Of a stretch of DNA of 58,741 nucleotides, positions 26,804 through 36,240 are shown piece after piece (position 1 is the first letter of the stretch; every line of letters starts with the position of its first letter). The position numbers and the translations under genes are program-made. This DNA comes from Clostridiales bacterium (GTDB lineage Bacteria > Bacillota > Clostridia > Saccharofermentanales > Saccharofermentanaceae): NCBI GenBank assembly GCA_017529925.1, contig JAFXMZ010000021.1, forward strand, positions 1 to 58,741, read 5' to 3'. Below the pieces are notes generated by a model. The model made no database searches. It saw nothing but the letters and a program-made list of their open reading frames with translations, and was not told the DNA's origin.

Positions 26804-27585
26804 GCAAAATAGCGATAGTAACAGGTGCGTCCTCCGGGATCGGAAGGTCTTTTATTCTTGCGCTTTGCAGAAAGGGCGAGTTTGAGGCCTTTGATGATAT
26901 CGAAGAGATCTGGATGGTCGCAAGGAGAACGGACATCTTAAGTGAGATAAAGAGTGAAGTCGGTGATGAGCGTCTCGTCCCCGTGACATGTGATCTTACG
27001 GACCACTCGGACATAGGTGCCCTGAGTGAGATGCTCACTGCGAGAAAGCCCGAGGTAAAGCTTCTTATCAACTGTGCCGGAATGGGAAAGCGAAGCGACT
27101 TCATCGAGAAGCCTGCATCGGTCCATTCGTCGACCGTTGCCCTGAACTGTACGGCCGTGACTCTACTTTCGAGACTTGTCCTTCCCTACATGAAAGGCGG
27201 ACGTATGATCAACATCTCGTCTTCGGCTTCGTTCCTGCCTCAGCCCGGGTTTGCGGTATATGCCGCATCGAAAGCATATGTGACCTCGTTCTCCAGAGCC
27301 CTCGCATATGAGCTCAAGGGAGAAGGGATCTCCGTTACGAATGTCTGCCCGGGTCCGGTCATGACCGATTTCCAGAAGAGGGCAACGGACGGAAAGAGCG
27401 GTGAGTTCACCGGCTTCAGGAAACACATTGTCGCAGATCCCGATAAACTGGCCGCCGCGGCGCTCAAAGCCTCTTCGAAAAGAAGGAAGATGCTCGTCTA
27501 CGGCTTTTCACAGAAAATGCTCCATTTTGCATCTAAAATAATACCGACCGATCTGATATTATGGTTGGAGACTTTGAACAGGTAA
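26800..27585 (+). CDS. SDR family NAD(P)-dependent oxidoreductase
   Basis: The 261-residue product is a classical short-chain dehydrogenase: cofactor loop TGASSGIG (residues 8-15), NCAGMGKRSD, catalytic ISSSASF serine, and YAASK Tyr/Lys pair, then CPGPVMTDF. The C-terminal 40 residues (SSKRRKMLVYGFSQKMLHFA) resemble the tails of DltE/YqjQ-like SDRs. The substrate is unknown. The start codon overlaps the stop of the stalk-protein gene (ATGA), and the ABC-F gene starts 15 bp downstream. Confidence 0.92.
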   Translation: MSKIAIVTGASSGIGRSFILALCRKGEFEAFDDIEEIWMVARRTDILSEIKSEVGDERLVPVTCDLTDHSDIGALSEMLTARKPEVKLLINCAGMGKRSDFIEKPASVHSSTVALNCTAVTLLSRLVLPYMKGGRMINISSSASFLPQPGFAVYAASKAYVTSFSRALAYELKGEGISVTNVCPGPVMTDFQKRATDGKSGEFTGFRKHIVADPDKLAAAALKASSKRRKMLVYGFSQKMLHFASKIIPTDLILWLETLNR

Positions 27586-27600
27586 GGATACAGGACACTA

Positions 27601-29217
27601 ATGATAGATGTTTCAAATGTAGGTTTGAGATTCGGCGCGAGGACCCTTTTCGAAGGGGTCAACATACAGTTTAACAAGGGCTGCTGTTACGGGATAATCG
27701 GTGCCAACGGTGCGGGAAAGTCGACTTTTCTCAAGATAATATCAGGGGAGATCGAGCCGCAGAAGGGATTCGTAAATATCCCTGCCAGGGAGCGTCTGGC
27801 TGTCCTCGAACAGGATCACTTCAAGTATGACAGCTTTACGGTCAGACAGACGGTCATGATGGGGCATAAGCGCCTCTACGAGATAATGCAGGAGAAGGAG
27901 AGGCTTTATTCCAAGCCTGACTTCAACGATGAGGACGGTATCCTTTTAGGCGAGCTCGAAGGTGAGTTTGCGGAGCTTGACGGATGGTCTGCCGAGAGCA
28001 ATGCGGAGATACTCCTTCAGGGTCTGGGACTCGGCGAGGAATTCTATGAGAGGCCGATGAAGGATCTGACGGGCGGTCAGAAGGTCAAGGTCCTGCTTGC
28101 GCAGGCTCTGTTCGGAAGCCCGGACTACCTTCTCCTTGACGAGCCGACGAACCATCTGGATCTTGCATCATGCCGCTGGCTAGAGAATTATCTTCTTGAT
28201 TACGATAACTGCGTTCTCGTCGTATCCCACGACAGACATTTCCTCAACAAGGTCTGCACGCATACGGTCGATATAGATTTTGCGAAGGTTACGCTCTTTC
28301 AGGGCAATTACGATTTCTGGTATGAATATACCCAGCTGTCACTGAGGCAGCTCAAGGATCAGACAAAGAAGATCGAGGCAAGGCGCAAGGAACTTCAGGA
28401 ATTTATCGCGAGGTTTTCCGCGAATGCCTCGAAGTCGAGGCAGGCAACGAGCAGAAAGAAACTGCTCGAGAATCTGGAACTTCCGGAGGTAACGCGTTCG
28501 TCGAGGAGATATCCCTTTATCTCTTTTACACAGGACAGGGAGATCGGCAATGATGTTCTCTTCGTGAACAATCTGACTGCTTCAAGAGGCAGGAGGATGA
28601 CGATCAACGACATCTCTTTCACCATGGAAAAGGGTGACAGGATCGGCATAGTCAGTAAGGATGAAGTCGCGATCACACAGCTCCTCGACATACTCGCGGG
28701 CGTATGTCCCGAAGATGAGTATACGGGCGAAGTGAAGTGGGGCGTGACAACATCGAGATCCTATCTGCCGAAGGATAATTCGGAGTTTTTCGACGGGTGC
28801 GACCTGACACTCGTTGACTGGCTGAGGCAGTATTCAAAGGACCAGAACGAGAGCTTTGTCAGAGGGTATCTGGGACGCATGCTCTTTTCCGGTGAGGAGG
28901 CGCTCAAGAAGGCGTCTGTCCTGTCAGGAGGAGAGAAGGTAAGGTGCATGCTCTCGAGGCAGATGCTCGTGAATGCGAACGTGATCCTTTTCGATGATCC
29001 GACGAACCATCTCGACCTCGAATCGATCACCGCTCTTAACGAGGGCATCAAGAAATTCCCGGGTTCCGTGATCTTCTATTCCCACGACAGAGAGCTCGTG
29101 AATACGGTCGCGAACAGGATAATCGAGATAGTCCCGAATGGTATAATAGATAAGAGAATGGGGTATGACGAATACCTCGAATGGAAGGCAGAGAATACAG
29201 ATGGCACTTTGGCTTAA
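27601..29217 (+). CDS. ABC-F family ATPase (YbiT-like) with degenerate second nucleotide-binding domain
   Basis: ABC-F proteins bind the ribosome and have two ATPase domains and a linker. The 538-residue product follows YbiT: NBD1 with GANGAGKST (34-42), LTGGQKVKVLLAQAL, LLLDEPTNHLD and SHDRHFLN; then the linker SRFSANASKSRQATSR-type segment; then NBD2. NBD2 keeps the signature VLSGGEKVRCMLSRQM and SHDREL. Its Walker A is replaced by GIVSKDEVAITQLL (349-362), and the Walker B glutamate is Asp466 (FDDPTNHLD). NBD2 therefore probably does not bind or hydrolyse ATP normally. A role in translation is expected, from the family. Confidence 0.88.
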   Translation: MIDVSNVGLRFGARTLFEGVNIQFNKGCCYGIIGANGAGKSTFLKIISGEIEPQKGFVNIPARERLAVLEQDHFKYDSFTVRQTVMMGHKRLYEIMQEKERLYSKPDFNDEDGILLGELEGEFAELDGWSAESNAEILLQGLGLGEEFYERPMKDLTGGQKVKVLLAQALFGSPDYLLLDEPTNHLDLASCRWLENYLLDYDNCVLVVSHDRHFLNKVCTHTVDIDFAKVTLFQGNYDFWYEYTQLSLRQLKDQTKKIEARRKELQEFIARFSANASKSRQATSRKKLLENLELPEVTRSSRRYPFISFTQDREIGNDVLFVNNLTASRGRRMTINDISFTMEKGDRIGIVSKDEVAITQLLDILAGVCPEDEYTGEVKWGVTTSRSYLPKDNSEFFDGCDLTLVDWLRQYSKDQNESFVRGYLGRMLFSGEEALKKASVLSGGEKVRCMLSRQMLVNANVILFDDPTNHLDLESITALNEGIKKFPGSVIFYSHDRELVNTVANRIIEIVPNGIIDKRMGYDEYLEWKAENTDGTLA

Positions 29218-30829
29218 CGGAATCTTCAAGGACGGAATGGTCCTTCAGAGAGATAAGGAGATCAGAGTTTTCGGCACAACGGATCCCGGACCCGAGAACA
29301 AGGTTACCGTTACGCTCAAAAAGGGCAATAAGAACATCTCGAAAGGCATCTGTACCGATATCTATGACGACGGATTCTTCATCGCGACTCTCCCCGGAGT
29401 CAAAGCCGGAGGACCCTTTGATCTTATAGTGACCACGAAGACAGGCGATAAGCTGAAGATACAGGATGTCTGGTCGGGCGAGGTCTGGGTCGCATGCGGA
29501 CAGGGCAATATGTCATATCCCCTGAAGAGGAGCGAAGGTGCCCGCAAGGCTGTAGAGAGCTGTCCCGACACGAATATCAGATTCTATAACATTCCCGCAT
29601 TCGGCAATTATACCGAGGAACAGATGATCGCCGAGATCGAATCCGAATGGATCAGTATCAATAAGGATACATGCGGCGATATGAGCGCAGTTGCCTTCTA
29701 CTTCGGAAGGAAACTCGAGAAATATCTTAATGATGATGTCGATTATCAGAACACGGCGGAGGGCGATACGCATCTCAAGATAGGCATCATCGGATGCTAT
29801 ATGGACGGAACTTCGATAGCCTCATGGCAGAGCATGGAATCCCTCTATAATACCGTCGAGGGAAGAAGGTATCTGGAGGAATATGCCGAGCTTACCCGCT
29901 ATAAGAGCGATGAGGAATACGAGCTCGAGGAGAAGGCCTTCCGGGAGGCTCAGGAAGAGCATGAAAGCAAGGCCCAAAGATACCTTAGCGGCAATCCGTA
30001 CCTGAGCTATTTCGATATAGACAGTCTCGTCGGGCCCGCTCCGTGGCCGCCGCCCGTCGGCAGGACTTCGGACAGGAGACCGGGAGCTCTTTTCGATACG
30101 ATGGTGCTCAGGATCGTTCCTTATTCCATGAAGGGTGTCGTATTCTATCAGGGTGAGAATGATGCAGATGAACATGCCGACGACTATGCGGCAGTCATGA
30201 GGACGATGATCGAGGAGTGGCGCGAGTCGTTCTGGGATGAAGATCTTCCGTTCGTATTCTGTCAGCTTCCGATGTACATATCCAAGGAAAGAAAATATAT
30301 GGGTTACGACGACATGAAGTGGCCCAGGCTCAGGCTCTCGCAGGAGAAGGTCGCAAGGACCGTTCCCGGGACGTATATGGCAGTTCTTTCGGACTGCGGC
30401 GAATTTGATAATGTCCATCCCACGGACAAGAAGACTCCGGGAGACAGACTGGCTCAGCTTGCCTTGAGATTTGTCTACGGATTTGAGACACTTCCCGCCA
30501 TCAGCCCGTACGTGATCGACGTAAGGCGCGGAGACGGCGTTGAGATCTCATTTGAAGGAGACTTCTCCATGCTCAACATCCAGTCACCGTTCTCTTCGGA
30601 AGAGTCCGGATTTGAGATAGCGGGCACCGACGGCGAGTTCCATCCCGCCGAGGCCACGGTCGACTTTGACGGCAGGACCGTTCTTTTGAACTGTCCCCAG
30701 GTCGAGTATGCGATGAAGGTCAGATATGCATATTTCAGCTACGGATCAGCGAGCCTTATCGCCGATACAGGGCTTGCCGCGATACCGTTTACGATAACTA
30801 TAGGAAACACTATCGGAGAGTTCTACTGA
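29201..30829 (+). CDS. SASA/SGNH-type carbohydrate esterase homologue lacking the nucleophile serine
   Basis: The 542-residue product matches sialate O-acetylesterase-type proteins: LNGIFKDGMVLQRDKEIRVFG at the start, GEVWVACGQGNMSYPL, GVVFYQGENDADEH, and DNVHPTDKKTPGDRLAQLAL holding the Asp-x-x-His pair. In active members the block is GQSNM with Ser as nucleophile; here residue 102 is Gly (codon GGC). The start at 29201 (MALWLNG) aligns with the family and overlaps the ABC-F gene by 17 bp; an upstream in-frame ATG exists at 29165. No signal peptide is seen, so it is likely cytoplasmic. It may be a binding protein or inactive homologue. Confidence 0.82.
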   Translation: MALWLNGIFKDGMVLQRDKEIRVFGTTDPGPENKVTVTLKKGNKNISKGICTDIYDDGFFIATLPGVKAGGPFDLIVTTKTGDKLKIQDVWSGEVWVACGQGNMSYPLKRSEGARKAVESCPDTNIRFYNIPAFGNYTEEQMIAEIESEWISINKDTCGDMSAVAFYFGRKLEKYLNDDVDYQNTAEGDTHLKIGIIGCYMDGTSIASWQSMESLYNTVEGRRYLEEYAELTRYKSDEEYELEEKAFREAQEEHESKAQRYLSGNPYLSYFDIDSLVGPAPWPPPVGRTSDRRPGALFDTMVLRIVPYSMKGVVFYQGENDADEHADDYAAVMRTMIEEWRESFWDEDLPFVFCQLPMYISKERKYMGYDDMKWPRLRLSQEKVARTVPGTYMAVLSDCGEFDNVHPTDKKTPGDRLAQLALRFVYGFETLPAISPYVIDVRRGDGVEISFEGDFSMLNIQSPFSSEESGFEIAGTDGEFHPAEATVDFDGRTVLLNCPQVEYAMKVRYAYFSYGSASLIADTGLAAIPFTITIGNTIGEFY

Positions 30830-31242
30830 TGAATATTGCTTTCTTCATGACTCCCAAAGCGGAGTCGGCTTTTTTATATGACGACTACACCGTGAGGCAG
30901 GCTCTCGAAAGGATGCACCATCACGGCTATTCGGCTGTCCCGGTGCTCGACCGCGAAGGCCATTATGTCGGCACGTTGAGCGAAGGTGATTTTCTCTGGT
31001 TCATAGTCAAGGGGGAAGGCGGTGAGCCCCACACGATGGCTATCGAGGACCTCGAGAAGTTCAAAATAAAGCAGCTCAATATCTCAGCGGACAGGAATCC
31101 GCCGATAAAGATCTCTGCGTCGATGGACGACCTTCTGAACCGTGCTCTGGCCCAGAACTTCATTCCGATAGTAGACGACCGCGGATCTTATATAGGGCTT
31201 GTCACGAGACAGGCTGTGATCAGATATTTCTATGAGAAATAA
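30829..31242 (+). CDS. CBS-pair protein (CbpB/DarB-like)
   Basis: The 137-residue product is two CBS domains and little else: MTPKAESAFLYDDYTVRQAL, YSAVPVLDREGHYVGTLSEGDFLW, then NPPIKISASMDDLLNRAL and FIPIVDDRGSYIGLVTRQAVIRY. Stand-alone CBS pairs of this size in Bacillota include the c-di-AMP-binding CbpB/DarB proteins that control the stringent response. That equivalence is inference. The start shares one base with the preceding stop, and its end overlaps the next gene by 11 bp. Confidence 0.85.
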   Translation: MNIAFFMTPKAESAFLYDDYTVRQALERMHHHGYSAVPVLDREGHYVGTLSEGDFLWFIVKGEGGEPHTMAIEDLEKFKIKQLNISADRNPPIKISASMDDLLNRALAQNFIPIVDDRGSYIGLVTRQAVIRYFYEK

Positions 31243-33097
31243 CAGCGTCAGGGATACCGCATCCGTTTTTGCCGTGGCAGCCGGCATGGCATGTGCGTGG
31301 ATCTTTGAATCCGTAACATTCGGCTTCCCCGGAAGCCCTCTCGGAATAGATACGCTCGGCAATATCAAGGCATATATCATCGCGGTCCTGATGTGGACAT
31401 CAGTATCCGTTCTCATGTCTTTTCTCTTCAGGCGTCTTTTCGAAAAGAAGCCTGTTCCTTCAGGCGCATCGACGCTCCTTTCGAAAGGAGCCCTGATCGC
31501 AGGTATAGCCTTCGCCGTCCTTCTTTATGTCAGGATGAACAGGGCATCAGTCCCCAAATACATCATCGCATCAGTCCTGTTTACATTCGGTCTTCCTTAT
31601 GTCCTCTGTCTTTATGACAGGAAGAGGCAGTCAGAAGGATCAAAGAAGGAAAAGATCATCAGGATCATCCTCGTGTCGGAGGTCGTTATCTTCGCGGCTC
31701 TGTGGTTCCTCGTCTGCGGGACCGTCAACACGTTTGTGGATTTCTCGTTTGGAAGGGCATATAACGTCTTTCACAGTTCGGCTTATATAGATACGATATT
31801 CAACTGTTTCCGCGGCATACCATTCACGTGCTCGGAAGCGGAACTCTACGGTCATTACGGGCTATTCTTCATAATCCCGTTCAGGATCTTCGGCGCAAGG
31901 ATGGAAGTCCTCGGGATCATCATGGGACTTCTTGGAGCGGCGAGCCTTATCCTGGTATCGTCCTCACTCATCATGGCCGTTAAGAATGAAATCATAAAGA
32001 TCATCACGATACCGGTCATCGGCCTTTACGGTATAAGCTGCAGGAGCATCTACTGGCAGTCCTATCCGCACAGGCTCTTTTTCCCCGCACTATTCCTCTT
32101 TATCCTGACACGCTCGGCAAAGAAGGAACGCTTCACAAAAGCGGGCTTCTTCACGGGTCTTCTCCTGTCATCCGCGGCACTTTTGTGGAATACCGAGACA
32201 GGTGCTGTCTGCGTGCTGATCTGGGGGCTCTACGGAGCCGCCGCATTCTCAAAGGAAGGGAAGAAACGTCTTTTGACAGCGGTCCCGTCGGTACTCATAT
32301 CCACAGCCCTTTCATTCGGTATATCGCTCGCAGTCGTTAATATATATAACCTGATCTGCAAAGGCGATGCGGTCCTGCCGAAGGATTTCGCAGGCTTTCA
32401 GACAGGAGGGTTCGTCGATTCACTCATAAGCCCAGTAGACGGCGGAAATCAGGTCTATATTCACATGATAGTGATAATGACGGCATGTCTTCTCTACGGC
32501 ATGACGAGGATCTTTATCTTCCCGTCCGAAAAGATCACGACACTCTCTGTATTCGCCTTTTCCGCAGGAGCACTCGGACTCGGCAACCTCACTTACTATA
32601 TCCACAATCCGGAGAATAGTACGGGCATCATCAGGATGTTCTTCGTCTGCTGTGCCGCCATCCTGATCTCTAAGATCGATCCCGCGGCTATACTCAGATC
32701 GAAGGATATCAGGGACTGCGTGAAGGCGGCTGCCGCGATCTATGCGAGCTTCGCGCTCTTCTTCTCATTCTGTGAAGGTAAGGGACTGTTATTTGATGTT
32801 AAGAGACTTCTGGGATCGGGTACGCTCACATTATCGGAATTCAATGATTTTGCGGATGAAGTATCGGAGGAGATCGCGCCGGATACAAAGGGAATGGGAT
32901 TCGGAACCGGTGCGCTCTTTGCCCAGATGGGAAGGGATAAGGGAACAGCAGGATTCAGGATATCTAAGGATGAGTTTGCCGGGGCGGATCATATCCTCCT
33001 GTCGATGCTGCTCCCGGCAGATACTGAAGGATATGAGCTGGTAAAGATCTATCAGTTTGAAGATATTGCATTCGGGTATTATGAACTCAGCTCATGA
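31232..33097 (+). CDS. Polytopic membrane protein, unknown (GT-C-like topology)
   Basis: The 621-residue product has about twelve membrane helices and a C-terminal extracytoplasmic domain of about 100 residues without further helices. Loop 1 after helix 4 (HSSAYIDTIFNCFRGIPFTC ... ELYGHYGLFF) has the look of a GT-C first external loop, but the acidic motif is weak. WQSYPHRLFFPALFLFI and LLWNTETGAV are other family-like patches. I do not recognise a named family. It overlaps the CBS gene by 11 bp and is followed by a lipoprotein gene. Confidence 0.65.
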   Translation: MRNNSVRDTASVFAVAAGMACAWIFESVTFGFPGSPLGIDTLGNIKAYIIAVLMWTSVSVLMSFLFRRLFEKKPVPSGASTLLSKGALIAGIAFAVLLYVRMNRASVPKYIIASVLFTFGLPYVLCLYDRKRQSEGSKKEKIIRIILVSEVVIFAALWFLVCGTVNTFVDFSFGRAYNVFHSSAYIDTIFNCFRGIPFTCSEAELYGHYGLFFIIPFRIFGARMEVLGIIMGLLGAASLILVSSSLIMAVKNEIIKIITIPVIGLYGISCRSIYWQSYPHRLFFPALFLFILTRSAKKERFTKAGFFTGLLLSSAALLWNTETGAVCVLIWGLYGAAAFSKEGKKRLLTAVPSVLISTALSFGISLAVVNIYNLICKGDAVLPKDFAGFQTGGFVDSLISPVDGGNQVYIHMIVIMTACLLYGMTRIFIFPSEKITTLSVFAFSAGALGLGNLTYYIHNPENSTGIIRMFFVCCAAILISKIDPAAILRSKDIRDCVKAAAAIYASFALFFSFCEGKGLLFDVKRLLGSGTLTLSEFNDFADEVSEEIAPDTKGMGFGTGALFAQMGRDKGTAGFRISKDEFAGADHILLSMLLPADTEGYELVKIYQFEDIAFGYYELSS

Positions 33098-33149
33098 TGT
33101 GAGACAATATAAGAGATGGACTAAAGGAGCAGGAAAGGACGGCATAAAG

Positions 33150-33959
33150 ATGAAAAGAGAAAAGATCATTGCAATGATGCTCGCGGGCGTGTCCGCTTTT
33201 TCGATGTGTTCATGCTCCGGAGATAAAGAGAAGGATAAAGGCGGAAAACAGGATCCGGAGAAGGATCTGCCGCTCTATGAATCAGAAATGGTAACGCTCG
33301 ATCCCGATACGGTGAAGATCGATACGATGAACAGAACACCGTTCTTTGATGAGCAGATCGAGATGATCGCCGAATGGAAAGATATATGGTACATGGATTA
33401 TGAATATGCCGATGTCTACTATACGTTATCCGATCTGGACCACAACGGAAGGCTCGAGATCATAAGCGCCATATGCGAAGGCTCCGGCGTGTATACCTAT
33501 GTGACGGTATATGAGATGAATGAGTCGTATAATGATCTTGATATATGTTACAACAGTCTCGAAGAGGGAGAAGCATATCCCGATATCATCTCGGCAGGTA
33601 AGATGGACTGTTACGACCAGGCCAACCTCAAATATTATTACATCGTTGACGATTATGTCAGAGGAGGAAGGGAAAGCAGCGCGCTCGTCAGGACGTCGAT
33701 CTTCTTCTATAAGGGATTCACGGAGATCGAGTGGCTAGCCGGCGAATATAATGAGGACGGGAATATTTCATACATGGATCTTATCGATAATAAAGAGATC
33801 GATAAGGAGACATTTGATTCCTTTGCCGACACTCAGTATGAGGGTCTCAGGAAGGGTTATCTTATCCTCGACTGGGCAACATATGACGGCGAGCAGGATA
33901 TTGTCGAATTCCTGACCGAAAGACTCGACGGAATGGATTATTACATGCCTGAGGAGTGA
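33150..33959 (+). CDS. Lipoprotein of unknown function
   Basis: ATG 33150 is preceded by AGGAAAGG, and a longer frame from 33057 would overlap the upstream gene, so I chose 33150. The 269-residue product begins MKREKIIAMMLAGVSAFSMC with a signal peptide II and a lipobox at Cys20 or Cys22 (MCSC). A Lys/Asp/Glu-rich linker follows, then a soluble domain with repeated SDLDHNGRLEII and DYEYAD-type acidic strands. The DLDHNGRLE segment resembles a calcium-binding loop of the FG-GAP/dockerin type. Its 3' end overlaps the convergent EAL gene by 19 bp. Confidence 0.75.
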   Translation: MKREKIIAMMLAGVSAFSMCSCSGDKEKDKGGKQDPEKDLPLYESEMVTLDPDTVKIDTMNRTPFFDEQIEMIAEWKDIWYMDYEYADVYYTLSDLDHNGRLEIISAICEGSGVYTYVTVYEMNESYNDLDICYNSLEEGEAYPDIISAGKMDCYDQANLKYYYIVDDYVRGGRESSALVRTSIFFYKGFTEIEWLAGEYNEDGNISYMDLIDNKEIDKETFDSFADTQYEGLRKGYLILDWATYDGEQDIVEFLTERLDGMDYYMPEE

Positions 33960-36037
33960 TCCTCTTCCGGGGCGTCACCGCCGCTGAGCCTTTCTTCAAA
34001 CTCTTCTTTCGGCATGGGCTTTGCAAAGTAGTATCCCTGGATCATGTCGCATCCTTCCTTTGCAAGGAAATCGACCTGGTCCTTGACTTCGATGCCCTCG
34101 GCGACAGTCTTCATGTTGAGACATCCTGCGAGTCTTATCGCCTCTGAAACGATGATCTCGCTCCTTCCGTCGGCATTTCCGCCGCGGAAGAAATCAGCAT
34201 CGATCTTCAGGATATCCAGAGGCATATCCTTGAGCGAATTGAGCGAGGAATAACCCGAACCGAAATCGTCCATCGACACGACAAATCCGTATGACTTGAG
34301 TTCTGTTATAGTCTCGACGAGCGAATTCTTATCATCGAAAAATGCACTCTCCGTAAGCTCTATCTCGAGAAGCTCGTGGGGTGCACCCTCACGGTCTGCT
34401 ATATCCCTGATCTGGGACGCCAGGTCAGCCTCGATGAAGTGGGCACGCGAGACATTTACGGATATCGGTACGACAGTCTTTCCTTCGTCGAGCCACTTTC
34501 TTATATCGCGTGCGACATGCGTGAGCATATAGTGGTCGATCTCCTTGATAAAGCCGTCCTTCTCGAAGATCGGGATGAACCTTCCCGGAGATACGAGACC
34601 GAAGTCAGGGGAATCCCATCTGATCAGCGCCTCGGCGCCCTTCAGTTCATTTGTCCTCGGATCGTACTTGGGCTGGTAGTAGACCTTGAATTCCTCATTC
34701 TCGATCGCGCCCTGCCTGTGCTCGTGGACTGTATCGAGCCACTGCTGTTCCTCGACAAGAGTCCTGTTAAAGAATGCGATGCCGGACTTTCCTTCAATGG
34801 ATGCACATGCGGTACATGCCTTGTTATACTCGACGTCGAGATCTATATCCTTCCTCTTCTTGTGGAAGGAGGAGGGAAGTGTGATGACGCCGGCCTTGAA
34901 GGAGAAAGCGTGATCGGTATCGATGCCCGTGAGCGAAGAGAATATCTTTTCGAGGCGCTCATTGAGGTCGGCTTTCTTAAAATAAGTCAGGATGAGCGGG
35001 AAGTTCGATGAAGTGGAGTGGGCACACATCTCGGTATCGGGATCGAGTTCGGCTGAAACGGTAAGGTACACTCTGTGGAGCATTGCCTCGCCTTCCTCAA
35101 GGGAGTGGCATAGAACGTAATTCCTGTAGTCCGAGAATACGAGATTGACCACCGCGAAATTCCTGGAGGCATTTTTCCTTTTGGTAATGAGAGTCCTTCC
35201 CCTGACCATGAAGTAGAGCCAGTTGTGGTTATCCGATATGTAATCGAGGAAAAGGAGATGGGTCATCCTTCTGTGAGCCCTTATCCTTGTCGTGAGGCTT
35301 ATTACAAAGAGAATGGTACCAAGCAGCGCGAAAAGGAGCGAGAACAGGATGAACAGCATCGTAAGGACAAGGTCCTTGTATGTCAGGACGGAATTGAGCT
35401 TTATGATCAGGGTGCTTCCGTCGGGAAGATCTTCGGATATCCAGAGTGGAACAGGGAAATCCTTTTCCTCATTGAGGGCGCTGAAGATCCCCCGGATAGA
35501 GACAATGCTGCCGAGCCTGACGGAAACCTCGCCGTCTTCAAAAAAGAATACATCGGATTCCGTGTCGGAATAGCATTCCAGTTCCACGGTCTCGTATTTT
35601 TCACCCGAATCCTTTTCCAGCTCTTTGAGTTCTGCTTTTGAATAAAAGCCGCCGTTATTCGTATCAAAGAATACACTTATGCTGCCGTTTCTGTTCCAGG
35701 TGGTCTTTCCGGAAGAAGCGATCACATTGTTGCCTTTACCTAAGAGAACATAGTCATGTCCGTATCCTTCAAGGATCGAAAGATCGGCGGAGCCGCCGTC
35801 AGCTGTGGAATCTCCGACCTGATCGAAAATGCGTACAGCCGTTTTTGTCTCCGACGATATGCTGTCCATCGTCAGGAATGAGAGAAAGGCAGCCAGACCT
35901 GCTGCCACGAGAGTCGAAAAGAGGATGAACAGGACGACATACAGGACTATGGAAAGCCATGTGCGATCCTTACGGAGCTTTATAGCCTTATCCTTTTTCT
36001 TTCTGATCTTTTCCTGAATATCTGTGCTGCCTGTCAT
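33941..36037 (-). CDS. Membrane EAL-domain cyclic-di-GMP phosphodiesterase with degenerate GGDEF
   Basis: The 698-residue product has a basic N-terminus, a membrane helix (about 28-52), an extracytoplasmic sensor of about 160 residues, a second helix (about 220-245), a GGDEF-fold domain in which no GGDEF motif is visible (about 285-425), and an EAL domain. The EAL domain keeps the residues needed for catalysis: EALIRW (Glu469), SVNVSRAHF, LEIELTES, MDDFGSGYSSL, LKID, VAEGIE and QGYYFAKPMP. It is therefore predicted to cleave c-di-GMP in response to an outside signal. Confidence 0.9.
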   Translation of the reverse strand: MTGSTDIQEKIRKKKDKAIKLRKDRTWLSIVLYVVLFILFSTLVAAGLAAFLSFLTMDSISSETKTAVRIFDQVGDSTADGGSADLSILEGYGHDYVLLGKGNNVIASSGKTTWNRNGSISVFFDTNNGGFYSKAELKELEKDSGEKYETVELECYSDTESDVFFFEDGEVSVRLGSIVSIRGIFSALNEEKDFPVPLWISEDLPDGSTLIIKLNSVLTYKDLVLTMLFILFSLLFALLGTILFVISLTTRIRAHRRMTHLLFLDYISDNHNWLYFMVRGRTLITKRKNASRNFAVVNLVFSDYRNYVLCHSLEEGEAMLHRVYLTVSAELDPDTEMCAHSTSSNFPLILTYFKKADLNERLEKIFSSLTGIDTDHAFSFKAGVITLPSSFHKKRKDIDLDVEYNKACTACASIEGKSGIAFFNRTLVEEQQWLDTVHEHRQGAIENEEFKVYYQPKYDPRTNELKGAEALIRWDSPDFGLVSPGRFIPIFEKDGFIKEIDHYMLTHVARDIRKWLDEGKTVVPISVNVSRAHFIEADLASQIRDIADREGAPHELLEIELTESAFFDDKNSLVETITELKSYGFVVSMDDFGSGYSSLNSLKDMPLDILKIDADFFRGGNADGRSEIIVSEAIRLAGCLNMKTVAEGIEVKDQVDFLAKEGCDMIQGYYFAKPMPKEEFEERLSGGDAPEEDHSSGM

Positions 36038-36108
36038 CTTGCCCCGTCATTTCCTTCCCGTTATCAAGATCCCGTACCGTATGCCGGGACCTCACTAAAC
36101 CCGTCATC

Positions 36109-36114
36109 ATTATA
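36109..36114 (-). promoter_or_regulatory. Candidate -10 element for the EAL gene
   Basis: TATAAT on the minus strand lies 72 bp upstream of the EAL start in an AT-rich stretch, with TGTAAT 17 bp upstream as a weak -35. Confidence 0.4.
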
Positions 36115-36132
36115 ATACATACACACTTTATA

Positions 36133-36240
36133 TTACAGAACGGACCGGCTGAGAGGCTTTTTTGACCCACGCGACACCGCTGCACATACAAGAAGTGCGG
36201 CTATCATGATCATAAAGACGATCGACGCAGTGATCCTCAC
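36133..36240 (-). CDS. Possible 35-residue single-helix membrane protein
   Basis: GTG 36240, 7 bp after a strong GGGGGAGG ribosome site, opens a 36-codon frame. The product has one hydrophobic helix (ASIVFMIMIAALLVCAAV, residues 5-22) followed by a basic tail (SRGSKKPLSRS). The topology is the standard one for bacterial small membrane proteins. It sits just upstream of the EAL gene on the same strand. No family is recognised. Confidence 0.45.
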   Translation of the reverse strand: MRITASIVFMIMIAALLVCAAVSRGSKKPLSRSVL

